Assembly: GCA_020049465.1 (NCBI GenBank)
Contig: JAIFKS010000025.1
Span: 1-64,000 of the forward strand
Reading direction: 5' to 3'
Source: a bacterium
GTDB taxonomy: Bacteria; Krumholzibacteriota; Krumholzibacteriia; LZORAL124-64-63
DNA length: 64,000 bases
Shown here: piece after piece, positions 38,597 through 47,738 of the stretch
Layout of the letters: each line of letters begins with the position of its first letter
How positions within the stretch are numbered: the first letter of the stretch is position 1
The notes under the pieces: model-generated
Told to the model about the DNA's origin: nothing
The model's database searches: none
Seen by the model: the letters and a program-made list of their open reading frames with translations, nothing else
Made by a program: the position numbers and the translations under genes

Positions 38597-40302
38597 CGGG
38601 GCGGCGCATGGCCTGGACGGGTTCGGCGGTTCTGCTCCTGGCGACGCTGTCCGTGGCGGCTGTTGCCGCCGTCGCCGATTCGACCGGCGCGGTCGCGGCC
38701 GCGGCGCCGGCCGCGAAGTCCGTCGGCTGGATGTCGCTGCTGCCGCCGGCGCTGGCCATCGCGCTGGCGCTGCTGACGCGGCAGGTGCTGCTGTCGCTCC
38801 TGCTGGGCGTGTGGGTGGGGGCCTGGGTCCTGGCCGGCGATCCGGCGACGGCGTTCCTGCGGGTGGGCGACCGCTTCCTGATCGGCGCGCTGGCCGACCG
38901 TTCGCACGCGGCGATCATCCTGTTCTCGACGATCCTCGGCGGCATGGTCGGCGTGCTGTCGCGCAGCGGCGCCACCGAGGGTATCGTCCACTGGCTGGGC
39001 GGGCGCGTGGGCGGGCGCCGCGGCGCGCAGGCCGCGACCTCGGCCATGGGCACGATCATCTTCTTCGACGACTACGCCAACACGCTGCTCGTCGGCTCGA
39101 CCATGCGTCCGCTGACCGACCGTCTGCGCGTATCGCGCGAGAAGCTCGCTTGGCTCGTGGACAGCACGGCGGCGCCCGTGACCACGGTGGCCGTCATCTC
39201 GACCTGGGTGGGGTTCGAGGTGGGGCTGATCCAGGACGCCATGACCCAGTTGGGCCAGGGCGGCGAAGCCTACACGTTCTTCCTCCAATCGATCCCCTAC
39301 AGCTTCTACCCGCTGCTGACCATCCTGCTGGTCTATCTGGTGCCGCTGACGGGCCGCGACTGGGGGCCGATGCTGAAGGCCGAGCGCCGCGCCCTGACCA
39401 CCGGTCAGGTGATCCGCCCCGGCGCGCGGCCCGCCTCCGATCAGCCGGTGGCGGCGTCGACGGTCAGCGGTCGGCCGGCCCACCCGCTGCTGGCGGGGCT
39501 GCCCATCCTGGCCGTGCTGCTGGTGACCGCGCTGGGACTCTATTTCGACGGCCGTGCCAAGGCCGTGGTCGCCGGGAACGCGTCGCCTACGCTGCGCGAG
39601 GTGCTGAATCTGGCGGACAGTTTTTCGGTGTTGATGTGGGCGGCGCTCAGCGGCGCCGTCCTGGCGATCGGCCTGATGGTCGGCACGCGGCGGCAGTCGC
39701 TCGGCGCGGCCTTCGACAGTTTCATCGACGGCGCGAAGTCGATGGTGATCGCCGTCTGCATCCTGATCCTGGCCTGGTCGCTGAGCGCGGTGTGCACCGC
39801 GCTGGGCACGGCGGATTTCCTGGTCGAGGCCAGCCGCGGCGTGTTGTCGGCGCGCCTGTTGCCGCTGGTGACGTTCGTGCTGGCCGGCGCGATCAGCTTC
39901 GCCACCGGCACCAGCTGGGGCACGATGGCCATCCTGATGCCGCTGGTCTACCCACTGGGCGCCCATCTGCCGGCCGACGCGCATCTGGCGCCGGGGCTGG
40001 CCGCGGGCATCCACCTGGCGGCCGTCAGCGCCGTGCTGGCGGGATCAGTTTTCGGCGACCATTGCTCGCCCGTGTCCGACACGACGATCATGTCGTCGCT
40101 CGCGTCAGGCTCGGACCACATCGACCACGTCAAGACACAGTTGCCGTACGCGCTGCTGGTGGCGGGCATCAGCGGCGTCTGCGGCTATCTGCCGGTGGGG
40201 CTGGGCCTGTCGCCGTGGGTCTCGCTGGCCCTGGGCGCTGGCGTCCTGATCGTCGTCTGGCTGCGCCTGGGCAAGCGGGTCGTGGAGACGGAGAAACCTT
40301 GA
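38593..40302 (+). CDS. Na+/H+ antiporter, NhaC family
   Basis: A 569-residue membrane antiporter with about 12 hydrophobic helices. Motifs FDDYANTLLVGSTMRPLTD and GTSWGTMAILMPLVYPL, and GDHCSPVSDTTIMSSLAS, are typical of the NhaC/IT superfamily. An N-terminal signal-like segment (about 6-28), followed by an Ala-rich stretch, precedes the transporter core and is an extra compared with short NhaC proteins. The start is GTG at 38593, overlapping cutA by 4 nt. The substrate may be sodium or an organic acid exchanged for sodium. Confidence 0.86.
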   Translation: MTGRRMAWTGSAVLLLATLSVAAVAAVADSTGAVAAAAPAAKSVGWMSLLPPALAIALALLTRQVLLSLLLGVWVGAWVLAGDPATAFLRVGDRFLIGALADRSHAAIILFSTILGGMVGVLSRSGATEGIVHWLGGRVGGRRGAQAATSAMGTIIFFDDYANTLLVGSTMRPLTDRLRVSREKLAWLVDSTAAPVTTVAVISTWVGFEVGLIQDAMTQLGQGGEAYTFFLQSIPYSFYPLLTILLVYLVPLTGRDWGPMLKAERRALTTGQVIRPGARPASDQPVAASTVSGRPAHPLLAGLPILAVLLVTALGLYFDGRAKAVVAGNASPTLREVLNLADSFSVLMWAALSGAVLAIGLMVGTRRQSLGAAFDSFIDGAKSMVIAVCILILAWSLSAVCTALGTADFLVEASRGVLSARLLPLVTFVLAGAISFATGTSWGTMAILMPLVYPLGAHLPADAHLAPGLAAGIHLAAVSAVLAGSVFGDHCSPVSDTTIMSSLASGSDHIDHVKTQLPYALLVAGISGVCGYLPVGLGLSPWVSLALGAGVLIVVWLRLGKRVVETEKP

Positions 40303-41102
40303 GCGGCGTGCTGACACTACTGACGGATTTCGGCTGGCGCGATCCCTGGGTGGCCGAACTCAAGGGGGCGATCCACTCGACGTGGGCGCGCTGGCCGTTC
40401 GAAGGCGAGCGGCCCAGGCTGGTGGATCTGGGGCACGACGTGCCGCGCGGCGACATCGCGGCCGCATCCTGGTTCCTCGAACGCGCGGCCGCGACCTACC
40501 CCGGCGGCACGGTGCATCTGGCGGTGGTCGATCCGGGCGTCGGCACGGCGCGTCCGGCGGTGGCCTGCGCCGCGCGCGGGCAGCTTTTCGTGGGACCGGG
40601 CAACGGGCTGCTGGCTTTTCTGGCGGGTGAACCCGATCTGCTCGTGGTCGGACTCGAAGAACTGTGCGGACGCGGGCATCCGGCCACAGGCGAAGTCAGC
40701 GCCACTTTCCACGGCCGCGACCTGTTCGCGCCGGCGGCGGCGCGGCTGGCCCTCGGCGAACCGGCGGCCCTGCTGGGACCGGTCGTCACGGCGGCCGCGC
40801 TGGGGCCGGCGCCGGCACGCGCCGGCGGGCCGCGGCTGGTGTGGATCGATGCGTTCGGCAACGGGATCAGCGACCTGAAAGCCGACGCGACCGATGGCCG
40901 CCGTCTGGCCGCGGGCGCCCGGCTTCAGGCGGCGGGGCGGACCATTGCCGGGCCGTTCCCGTGTTATGCGGAGGCTCCGGCCGGCTTGCCGTTCTGGTAT
41001 TGGGGCAGCGGCGGCACCGTCGAGATCGCCGTGCCACTGGGTGACGCCGCGACGACGCTTGGATTGAGGCCGGGGCTGGTGCTGCAGGTGACCGATCCTT
41101 AA
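40299..41102 (+). CDS. SAM hydroxide adenosyltransferase (DUF62 family)
   Basis: A 267-residue protein of the DUF62/chlorinase-fluorinase fold that hydrolyses S-adenosylmethionine to adenosine and methionine in most bacteria. The N-terminal TLLTDFGWRDPWVAELKG, the central VVDPGVGTARPAVA and FHGRDLFAPAAARLA match the family. The halogenase-specific insertion is not evident, so hydrolase is the likelier role. The proposed start is TTG at 40299, overlapping the nhaC stop, with GGAGACGGAG upstream; a GTG at 40308 is an alternative. Confidence 0.85.
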   Translation: MSGVLTLLTDFGWRDPWVAELKGAIHSTWARWPFEGERPRLVDLGHDVPRGDIAAASWFLERAAATYPGGTVHLAVVDPGVGTARPAVACAARGQLFVGPGNGLLAFLAGEPDLLVVGLEELCGRGHPATGEVSATFHGRDLFAPAAARLALGEPAALLGPVVTAAALGPAPARAGGPRLVWIDAFGNGISDLKADATDGRRLAAGARLQAAGRTIAGPFPCYAEAPAGLPFWYWGSGGTVEIAVPLGDAATTLGLRPGLVLQVTDP

Positions 41103-41145
41103 CTTGGACTGGCCGGCGACCCACCGCCCGGCCCGGGAGGATACG

Positions 41146-41940
41146 ATGAGGCACATCATGCGGAGCCGCAAACGCCTGGCGTTGGCGTGCGCCATGCTGC
41201 CGCTGCTGCTGGCGCTGTCGGCGCTGTCGGGGTGCAGCAGCCGGCGCATCACCTTCATCTATCCGGATGAAGAGGTGAATCTGGCGCTGGTCGGCAGCCG
41301 GACGCCCTCCGTTTACATCGATACGGTCAGTGATCTGCGGCCGCTGGTGCAGAGGCAGGGCGAGGGGCATTTCTTCGGCATCACCTTTCCGAAGGATCAG
41401 GCCTGGGAGGCGCCGGCCACGCGGATCTACGCCGAAGCGCTGACGCAGGATCTGGAACAGACCGGCCTGGTCGAACTGGTGCCGCTGGCGTCGCAGGCCG
41501 ACTACCTTTTGTCGGCGGACCTGCTGTCGTTCACCTGCCGGCTGGAGAGGTCGCCCTCGTCGTACCTGCTGACCGGACTGATCGGCGGCGCGGCGGGCGC
41601 CGCGCTCGGCGGCGACAGTTCCCACCGCGTGAAGCTGGGCGTGGCGATGGCCGTCGGCGGAATCATGGCGATCCCGGTGCCGACCAACCACCGCGCCGAA
41701 GCCGAAGTGCGCCTGACGCTGCGCGACAGGCGGGGCGAGATCGTCTGGCAGAAGGCCTGTCTGGGTGAAGTGAGCGACCGCACGTACATCACCCCGACGG
41801 CGCGCCCGGACCAGGAACTGGTCAACCGCAACCTGACGCGCGCGGTCAAGCGGGCCAACGCCTGTCTGGTCGGGCAGCTCCGCCAGGTGATGGGCGATCG
41901 CGCCGTGCCCGCGGCTCCCGATTCGGCCGCCGCGCGCTGA
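41146..41940 (+). CDS. Putative outer-membrane lipoprotein with a glycine-zipper segment
   Basis: A 264-residue protein with a clear lipoprotein signal: basic start, hydrophobic core and lipobox LSGC with Cys30. I do not recognise a functional family. The body has mixed alpha/beta-looking sequence. A Gly/Ala-rich hydrophobic segment at about residues 142-182 (GLIGGAAGAALGG) resembles a glycine zipper. The C-terminal half (EAEVRLTLRDRRGEIVWQK) looks like the beta-strand pattern of small envelope lipoproteins. The ATG at 41146 follows GGGAGG at 5-nt spacing. It is 43 nt after DUF62 and before a strong terminator, so it is probably the last gene of the operon starting at 37443. Confidence 0.75.
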   Translation: MRHIMRSRKRLALACAMLPLLLALSALSGCSSRRITFIYPDEEVNLALVGSRTPSVYIDTVSDLRPLVQRQGEGHFFGITFPKDQAWEAPATRIYAEALTQDLEQTGLVELVPLASQADYLLSADLLSFTCRLERSPSSYLLTGLIGGAAGAALGGDSSHRVKLGVAMAVGGIMAIPVPTNHRAEAEVRLTLRDRRGEIVWQKACLGEVSDRTYITPTARPDQELVNRNLTRAVKRANACLVGQLRQVMGDRAVPAAPDSAAAR

Positions 41941-41970
41941 CGCGGCGTGGACCCGGATTCACGAAAAGCG

Positions 41971-42003
41971 AGCGGCCGGTCCCCGCGGGACCGGCCGCTT
42001 TTT
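41971..42003. terminator. Bidirectional intrinsic terminator
   Basis: The 13-bp stem AGCGGCCGGTCCC (41971-41983) pairs with GGGACCGGCCGCT (41987-41999) across a CGC loop. A T5 tail follows on the plus strand, and AAAA precedes it (T run on the minus strand). It lies between the convergent lipoprotein and PhoH genes. Confidence 0.93.
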
Positions 42004-42035
42004 CATCAGTGCGCGCGCCAGGCGCCGGATCGCCG

Positions 42036-43388
42036 TTACAGGAGTTCCGCCGCCAGCGAGGCCAGTTCGCTGCGTTCGCTCTTGGCCAGCGTGATGTGCC
42101 CGTGGATCGGATGATCCTTGAAGCGCTCCACCACGTAGGTCAGGCCGTTCGACGAGGCGTCCAGGTACGGGTTGTCGATCTGGTAGGCGTCGCCCGTCAG
42201 GATCACCTTGGAGTCCTCGCCCGCGCGGCTGACCACGGTCTTGACCTCGTGCGGCGTCAGATTCTGGGCTTCGTCGATCACGATGAACAGCTTCGGCAGG
42301 CTGCGTCCGCGGATGTAGGTCACCGCTTCGGCTTCGACGACGCCGGTGTCGTACAGGTACTGCACCTTGTCGCCGCTGTGCTCCAGTTTCGGGTCGACCA
42401 GGAACTGCAGGTTGTCCGAAACGGGCTGCATCCAGCTGGATAGCTTTTCGTCCTTGCTGCCCGGCAGGTAGCCGATGTCCTTGCCCAGCGGCATGATCGG
42501 CCGCGAGACCATGATGCGCCGGTAGCGCTTCTCCTCGGCCACCAGCTGCAGGCCGACGGCCAGCGCCAGCAGCGTCTTGCCGGTGCCTGCCTGGCCCAGC
42601 ATCGTCACCAGGCGGATGTCCTCGCGCATCAGCATCTCGAGCGCGAACTGCTGCTGCAGGTTGCGCGCGCCCAGTCCCCAGGGGTGGCTGTCGCCGTGCT
42701 TCAGCGGTTCGATCAAGCCGGTATCGCCGCGGAAGATGCCGCGCGCGGTGTGCTTCGGATTGCTCTCGGACTTCAGCAGGATGCCTTCGTTCGGGCACAG
42801 CCCCGCGTCCAGGCGCGTCGGCTGGCCCGCGTAGAAGGCGTTGACGAAGTCGTCGGACACCACGTGCTCGCTCCAGCCCGTGTACAGTTCGTCGAAGTTG
42901 ACGACGCGGTTGAGAAAGTCCTCGGCGCGGATGCCCAGTGCGTCGGCCTTCACGCGGGCATTGATGTCCTTGGTGACGAAGACGACGTCGGCGCCGGCCT
43001 TGCGCATGGCGCAGGCGGCGGCCAGGATGCGGTTGTCCGGCTGGCTGCTGTCCATGCCCGTCGGCAGATGCTCGGTGAAGCTGCGCACCAGGATGTACAG
43101 CTTGCCGCCGCCGGGCAGGGGCACGCCGTGGCTGAGCGGCTGGCCGTCGCGCAGCGCGTCGATGTCGCGGATGACGCGCCGGGCGTTGCGGCCCTTCTCG
43201 TCGTTGCCGCGCTTGAAGCGATCGAGCTCTTCGAGCACGTCGATGGTCAGGATCAGGTTGTGTTCCTCGAAGGCATGCAGGCTGTCGGCGTCGTGGAGCA
43301 GGACATTGGTGTCGAGCAGGAAGCTGCGGCCGGCGGGCACGGGGATGGCGCGGTCGTCGTCGAGCCAGTGACCGTTGTGAACGTCCAC
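42036..43388 (-). CDS. PIN-PhoH (PhoH2-type) ATPase / putative RNA helicase-nuclease
   Basis: A 450-residue cytoplasmic protein joining an N-terminal PIN nuclease domain and a C-terminal PhoH ATPase. The PIN acidic residue Asp26 is in FLLDTNVLLHD; further acidic residues lie in VLEELDRFK and VTKDIN. The ATPase has Walker A GQAGTGKT at about 264-272 and Walker B FIVIDEAQN at about 366-373. PhoH2 proteins of this layout unwind and cut RNA in actinobacterial examples. The start is GTG (complement 43386-43388) behind GGGAGGGAA. Terminators flank its 3' end. Confidence 0.9.
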   Translation of the reverse strand: MDVHNGHWLDDDRAIPVPAGRSFLLDTNVLLHDADSLHAFEEHNLILTIDVLEELDRFKRGNDEKGRNARRVIRDIDALRDGQPLSHGVPLPGGGKLYILVRSFTEHLPTGMDSSQPDNRILAAACAMRKAGADVVFVTKDINARVKADALGIRAEDFLNRVVNFDELYTGWSEHVVSDDFVNAFYAGQPTRLDAGLCPNEGILLKSESNPKHTARGIFRGDTGLIEPLKHGDSHPWGLGARNLQQQFALEMLMREDIRLVTMLGQAGTGKTLLALAVGLQLVAEEKRYRRIMVSRPIMPLGKDIGYLPGSKDEKLSSWMQPVSDNLQFLVDPKLEHSGDKVQYLYDTGVVEAEAVTYIRGRSLPKLFIVIDEAQNLTPHEVKTVVSRAGEDSKVILTGDAYQIDNPYLDASSNGLTYVVERFKDHPIHGHITLAKSERSELASLAAELL

Positions 43389-43494
43389 GGGGTTCCCTCC
43401 CTGGTCTGGCCCCGCGGCGCGGGCGCGTCCGCGGGTGATTTCCTCGGGACCGCGGCGGGCGGCCCGGTGACCATGGTAGCGTCAAGCTCGCGAC

Positions 43495-43524
43495 TTGTCC
43501 CCTGTCGGTTCGCGGTGCTAGAGT
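43495..43524 (+). promoter_or_regulatory. Promoter for the M23 peptidase gene
   Basis: TTGTCC (43495-43500), an 18-nt spacer and TAGAGT (43519-43524), ending 43 nt before the start codon at 43568. It shares the TAGNNT -10 form. Confidence 0.5.
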
Positions 43525-43567
43525 GCGCCCGTCACCCCGCCCGTACCCCGGCCAAGGACCGACCTGA

Positions 43568-45490
43568 ATGAGCCTGGCCCATCGTCGTTATCGGCTTTCG
43601 ATGTGGATACTTGCGCTGTTTCTGGCGTTCCCCGGCGTGTGCGTGACCCAGGCCGGCGAAGCGATGCCTGCGGCGGCCGCACCGGCGATCCGCTGGCCGC
43701 TCGACCTGCCCGCGCGGTGGCTGACCAGCAACTTCATGGAGTACCGCGGCGGCCGTTACCACGCCGGAGTCGATTTCAAGACCCGCGAGACCGACGGCTT
43801 CCCGGCGTTCGCCGTCGAGAGCGGCTGGATCTCGCGCGTGCGGGCCACTCCGGGGGGGTACGGGCGCGCCGTCTATCTCCGCGGGGACTCGGGGCGGACG
43901 TACGTCTATGCGCACCTGGGGCGCTTCAACGACCGGATCGCGGCGCTGGTGGGCGCGGCGCAGGCCCGGGAAGGCGGCTACCGCGTCGAACTGGAACCTG
44001 ACGTCGGCGCATTGCCGGTCGCGCGCGGCGAGGTGTTGGGGCTGACCGGGCAGAGCGGCACCACGGGACCGCATCTGCATTTCGAGGTGCGCGACGCGGC
44101 CGGCCGGCCGATCGATCCGCTGGCGGCCGGTTTCGCCGTGCGGGATACGATCGCGCCGGTCATCCACCACCTGCGGGCGGTTCCGGCGACGGCGGCGGCA
44201 CGCCTGGAGGGCGAACCGGCGGCGCGCCGGCTTCCGGTGGCGGGCCAGCCGTGGGCCGGCGGACTGGCGCCGACGCTGCGCGTGTCCGGGCCGGTGGCTT
44301 TCAGCGCCCGGATCGTCGACGGGACGGACCCGGCCGGGCACCGGCTCGAGCCCTGGCTGATCGAACTGCGGCTCGACGGCGAGGTCGTCTATCGCCGGGC
44401 CAACGAGACCTTCGATTTCGCGGCCAATGCGCAGCAGCGGCTGGAGTGGCTGGAAGGCGCCGGCCTGCGCGAACAGTGGCTGCACAGGGCGCCGGGCGTG
44501 GCGGTCGCCGGCCGCGAAGGCGGCGAGTGGTTCCTCGGCGCGGACGGACAGGGGCTGAGCGATGGGCGCCACCAGCTGGAACTGGTCGCGATCGACCGGG
44601 CCGGCAACCGGTCCGCCATCGCCTGGGAACTGGTGGTGGCCGCGCCGGGCGTCGGGCAGCCGGTACCCGCGCCCGCCTGGAGTGCGGATCCGGTGGCCAT
44701 CACGGTGGACGGGAACAGCGGAGAGATGGTCGTCCTGACGCCGCTGTTCGCGATCCTGCCCGCAGCCGTGCCGGGCGTCGAGGTGCTCCGTCTCGGTCCC
44801 GGCGACGGCGGCGGAGTCCTGGCTCCGGTGTGCGTTGTCTCTGTCCGCACGCCAATGGTCCCGGCGCAGCGCCGGCAGGCCGCCGCGCAGGGCCTGGTCC
44901 CGGCTGGCGGCGCCGTCCGCTGGGACGCCGCAGCCTGGCCCGTCGAGGGCGCACCGCTGGTCGCAATCGGGAGCGACCTGATTCCGGGCGGGATTCCCGC
45001 CGACGGTTCGGCGGACGAAAGCGCGTCGATGTACCGCTGGGAAGATCCGGTCTGGGCTGTGGCCGGACCGCTGCTGCCGCCGGCGAGCGATGGCGGCGCC
45101 TGGCGTTTCGCGCTGGCGAAGCCCGGCCTGCATGCGGCGATGCGCGACACGCTGGCGCCGTTCATTGCCGCCGGCGATCTGGACGTCGCGCCGCATCCCG
45201 GCTTCGGGGGTGCCATCGCCGGCGTGACCTCGCCGCGCTGGTCGATCCTGCCGGTGGGCGTGACCGATGCCGGCTCGGGCGTGGCGGCCGCGTCGATCGC
45301 GGCCCGGTGGGACGGCCGGCCGCTCGTCGTGGAGCCGGATCTGCTGCGCGACCGCGTCCTGGTCGAGCTTCCGGACAGTACGAGGGCGGGGGACCATGTG
45401 CTCGAACTCGAGGTCGCCGACGGCGCCGGCCACCGGACCCGAAGGACTCTGGCGGTGAGGTGCGGACCGGCCGGGACGACCGGACCGTGA
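43568..45490 (+). CDS. Secreted M23-family metallopeptidase with a large C-terminal region
   Basis: A 640-residue exported protein. A signal peptide (about 1-30) is followed by an M23/LytM domain whose zinc ligands look complete: His65 and Asp69 (HAGVDF), plus His116 (YAHL), His169 and His171 (GPHLHFEV). A long insertion (about 120-155) lies between the strand motifs. Enzymes of this family cut peptidoglycan cross-bridges or peptide stems. The C-terminal ~450 residues have repeated beta-rich, Ig-like segments (for example VGVTDAGSGVAAASIAARWDG) of unknown role. The ATG at 43568 has AAGGA 10 nt upstream; a later Met (residue 12) is possible. Confidence 0.85.
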   Translation: MSLAHRRYRLSMWILALFLAFPGVCVTQAGEAMPAAAAPAIRWPLDLPARWLTSNFMEYRGGRYHAGVDFKTRETDGFPAFAVESGWISRVRATPGGYGRAVYLRGDSGRTYVYAHLGRFNDRIAALVGAAQAREGGYRVELEPDVGALPVARGEVLGLTGQSGTTGPHLHFEVRDAAGRPIDPLAAGFAVRDTIAPVIHHLRAVPATAAARLEGEPAARRLPVAGQPWAGGLAPTLRVSGPVAFSARIVDGTDPAGHRLEPWLIELRLDGEVVYRRANETFDFAANAQQRLEWLEGAGLREQWLHRAPGVAVAGREGGEWFLGADGQGLSDGRHQLELVAIDRAGNRSAIAWELVVAAPGVGQPVPAPAWSADPVAITVDGNSGEMVVLTPLFAILPAAVPGVEVLRLGPGDGGGVLAPVCVVSVRTPMVPAQRRQAAAQGLVPAGGAVRWDAAAWPVEGAPLVAIGSDLIPGGIPADGSADESASMYRWEDPVWAVAGPLLPPASDGGAWRFALAKPGLHAAMRDTLAPFIAAGDLDVAPHPGFGGAIAGVTSPRWSILPVGVTDAGSGVAAASIAARWDGRPLVVEPDLLRDRVLVELPDSTRAGDHVLELEVADGAGHRTRRTLAVRCGPAGTTGP

Positions 45491-45503
45491 CCGCGATCGA
45501 CCG

Positions 45504-45532
45504 TGGCGAGCTCCCTGGTCGAGGCTTAAGAT
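45504..45532 (+). promoter_or_regulatory. Possible promoter for the glycan gene run
   Basis: TGGCGA (45504-45509), a 17-nt spacer and TAAGAT (45527-45532), about 80 nt before the glycosyltransferase start. Moderate match only. Confidence 0.4.
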
Positions 45533-45614
45533 GGGCGGGATATGGCCGAACCCATTTTGATCACTGAACTTGACTGACGGATGACGGTAACGCCGCCGCC
45601 CGAGAGGAACCTGC

Positions 45615-46862
45615 ATGCGCATCGCCTTCGTGGCCCAGCCGATCGACGCCGTGCTGCCGCCGCATCCGAATTCGATCGGGCTGATCGTGCACCACACGGC
45701 GCGGCGGCTCGTCGGCCGGCACGAGGTGACGATCATCGTCAACCGCCGGCACAACCGGCCGGAGAACCGGTACGACGACGGCATCGAGTACCGGTTCGCC
45801 GACGACTGGCCCGACACCGCGGTGCTGGAACGGCTGGCAAAGTACCCCAACTACATTTCCCAGGAGCGCATCGTGCGCTCGGGACTGTACTACGGGGGCT
45901 ATGCGCGCTCGGTGGCGCGCCAGCTTCGCGGCGGCCGCTACGACTGGGTGCACGTCCTGAATTTCTCGAATTTCCTGCCGGTGCTGCGGCGGGTCGCTCC
46001 GCGCTCTCGGTTCTCGCTGGAAATGCAGTGCGAATGGCTGACGCAGTTCGATGCCGGCAGCGTGCGGCGCCGCCTGCGTTGCGCCGACCTGATCACAGGT
46101 TCGAGCGGCTACATCGCCGACCTCATCCGCCAGGCGCACCCGCACGTGGACGATTTCTGCGTGCCTCTGTACAACGGCTTCGAGCCCGAGCGCTTTCCCG
46201 ACGCGTTGGAGGCGAGGCGCGGTCGCACGCCGAAGACGGTGCTGTTCGTCGGGCGCCTGTCGCCCGAAAAGGGCGTCCACACGCTGCTCGAGGCGATGGA
46301 TCAGGTCTGCCGTCAGCGGCCGGATGTCCGGCTGGATCTGGTGGGACCGCAGGCTTCGCTGCCGCTGGAGTACATCGTCGGCATCAGCGACCAGCCCCGC
46401 GTGCGCGCCCTGGCCGCCTACTACGACGGTACGGTCTGCAGCGACTACCAGGCCTGGCTGCGCGCGCGCGCCGAACAGGGAGCGCTGGCCGGGCGCGTGC
46501 GCTTCGTCGGCCCGGTGCCGCAGCAGGAACTGGGTTCGCTCTACGCCGGCGCCGACGTCCTGGCCAACCCTTCGTTCAGCGAGTCGTTCGGCATGAGCCT
46601 GGTGGAAGGCATGTCGACCGGATTGCCCACCGTGGCCACGCGCGTGGGCGGCATGCCGGAAATCGTGGTGCCCGGCGTCACGGGATTCCTGCGGGAATCG
46701 GGCGATGTCGACGGGCTGGCGGCCGACCTGCTGGACTGCCTCGGCTCGGCGGGCCGGCGCGACGCACTGGGCGCCGCCGGCCGGAAGCGGGCCCTCGACG
46801 TGTTCACCTGGGAGGCCCGGGCGCGTCGGCTGGAAGAACTGTTCGCGCGGCCGGCATCGTGA
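45615..46862 (+). CDS. GT4-family glycosyltransferase
   Basis: A 415-residue GT-B glycosyltransferase that transfers a sugar from a nucleotide donor. The C-terminal donor site begins at VLFVGRLSPEKGVHTLLEA and ends with SFSESFGMSLVEGMSTGLPTVAT, which carries the conserved E-x7-E pair of retaining GT4 enzymes. The N-terminal part recognises an unknown acceptor. The ATG at 45615 follows GAGAGGA. The stop overlaps the deacetylase start (GTGA). This GT4 plus PIG-L pairing occurs in lipo-glycan, exopolysaccharide and low-molecular-weight thiol pathways. Confidence 0.88.
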   Translation: MRIAFVAQPIDAVLPPHPNSIGLIVHHTARRLVGRHEVTIIVNRRHNRPENRYDDGIEYRFADDWPDTAVLERLAKYPNYISQERIVRSGLYYGGYARSVARQLRGGRYDWVHVLNFSNFLPVLRRVAPRSRFSLEMQCEWLTQFDAGSVRRRLRCADLITGSSGYIADLIRQAHPHVDDFCVPLYNGFEPERFPDALEARRGRTPKTVLFVGRLSPEKGVHTLLEAMDQVCRQRPDVRLDLVGPQASLPLEYIVGISDQPRVRALAAYYDGTVCSDYQAWLRARAEQGALAGRVRFVGPVPQQELGSLYAGADVLANPSFSESFGMSLVEGMSTGLPTVATRVGGMPEIVVPGVTGFLRESGDVDGLAADLLDCLGSAGRRDALGAAGRKRALDVFTWEARARRLEELFARPAS

Positions 46863-47719
46863 CGACTCGGCAGAGGACCGGGGGCCGCCTGCGGGCCGCC
46901 GCGCGGTCGGCGGTCGAAGGGCTGGCCTCCCGGCTGGCGCGGCCGCTGCCTGCCGCCGACCTGGCCGCTCCGGCCGTCGTGTTCGCCCCGCACCAGGACG
47001 ACGAAACGCTCGGCTGCGGCGGACTCATCGCGCTGAAGCGCGCCGCCGGAGTTCCGGTCACCGTCGTGTTCGTGACCGACGGCCGGACATCTCACGCGCC
47101 GTTCCTGGATGGCGACACGCTGGCCCGGCGCCGGCGGGACGAAGCGGTGGCCGCCTGCGGCGCGCTCGGCGTGGCGGCGGAGCAGGTCGTCTTCCTGGAA
47201 TTCCGCGACGGCGAATTGACCGCGCACGTGGAGGCTGCCGCCGAGCGCATCGCGGGGCTGCTGCGCGAGCGGGTCGATCATCTGCTGTTGGCTCCGTACC
47301 GCGGCGACACCACCGCCGACCACCGCGCCACGCTCGACGCCGTGCTGGGCGCCGTTGCGCGGCTGGAGCCGGGACGGACCCTGACGCTGCTCGAATACCC
47401 GGTCTGGTTCTGGCACCATTGGCCGTGGGTCTGCCCGCCGGTGGCGCGGCGCCTGCACCTGCCGCGCGTGGTCGTGCAGGGGCTGACCGCGGCGGGCTGC
47501 CGGCTGCGCGACCTCCGGTACCGGGTCGACGTCTCGGAAGTGCTCACGATCAAACGCCGCGCCCTGGCCTGCCATGCCACGCAGACCGCGCGGCCGGCCG
47601 ATCAGCCCGGTTGGCCGGTGCTCGCCGATGTCGCGGGCGGCCAATGGCTGGCCGTCTTCTTCAGCGGGCGCGAACACTACCGTCGCCGCCGGCTCGCGCC
47701 GGGCCGGGCGAGGCGCTGA
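46859..47719 (+). CDS. PIG-L/LmbE-family de-N-acetylase
   Basis: A 286-residue zinc-dependent deacetylase of the LmbE fold. Zinc and catalytic residues lie in FAPHQDDETLGCGG (His45, Asp47, Asp48) and TTADHRATLD (His at about 155). It probably removes an acetyl group from an N-acetyl-hexosamine product, and its overlap with the GT4 gene suggests they act in sequence. GTG 46859 is chosen because it overlaps the upstream stop and gives the expected family length. A much longer frame beginning at 45581 is antiphase to the GT4 gene and not real. Confidence 0.87.
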   Translation: MTTRQRTGGRLRAAARSAVEGLASRLARPLPAADLAAPAVVFAPHQDDETLGCGGLIALKRAAGVPVTVVFVTDGRTSHAPFLDGDTLARRRRDEAVAACGALGVAAEQVVFLEFRDGELTAHVEAAAERIAGLLRERVDHLLLAPYRGDTTADHRATLDAVLGAVARLEPGRTLTLLEYPVWFWHHWPWVCPPVARRLHLPRVVVQGLTAAGCRLRDLRYRVDVSEVLTIKRRALACHATQTARPADQPGWPVLADVAGGQWLAVFFSGREHYRRRRLAPGRARR

Positions 47720-47738
47720 ACCCGGCGAAAGCAGGATC

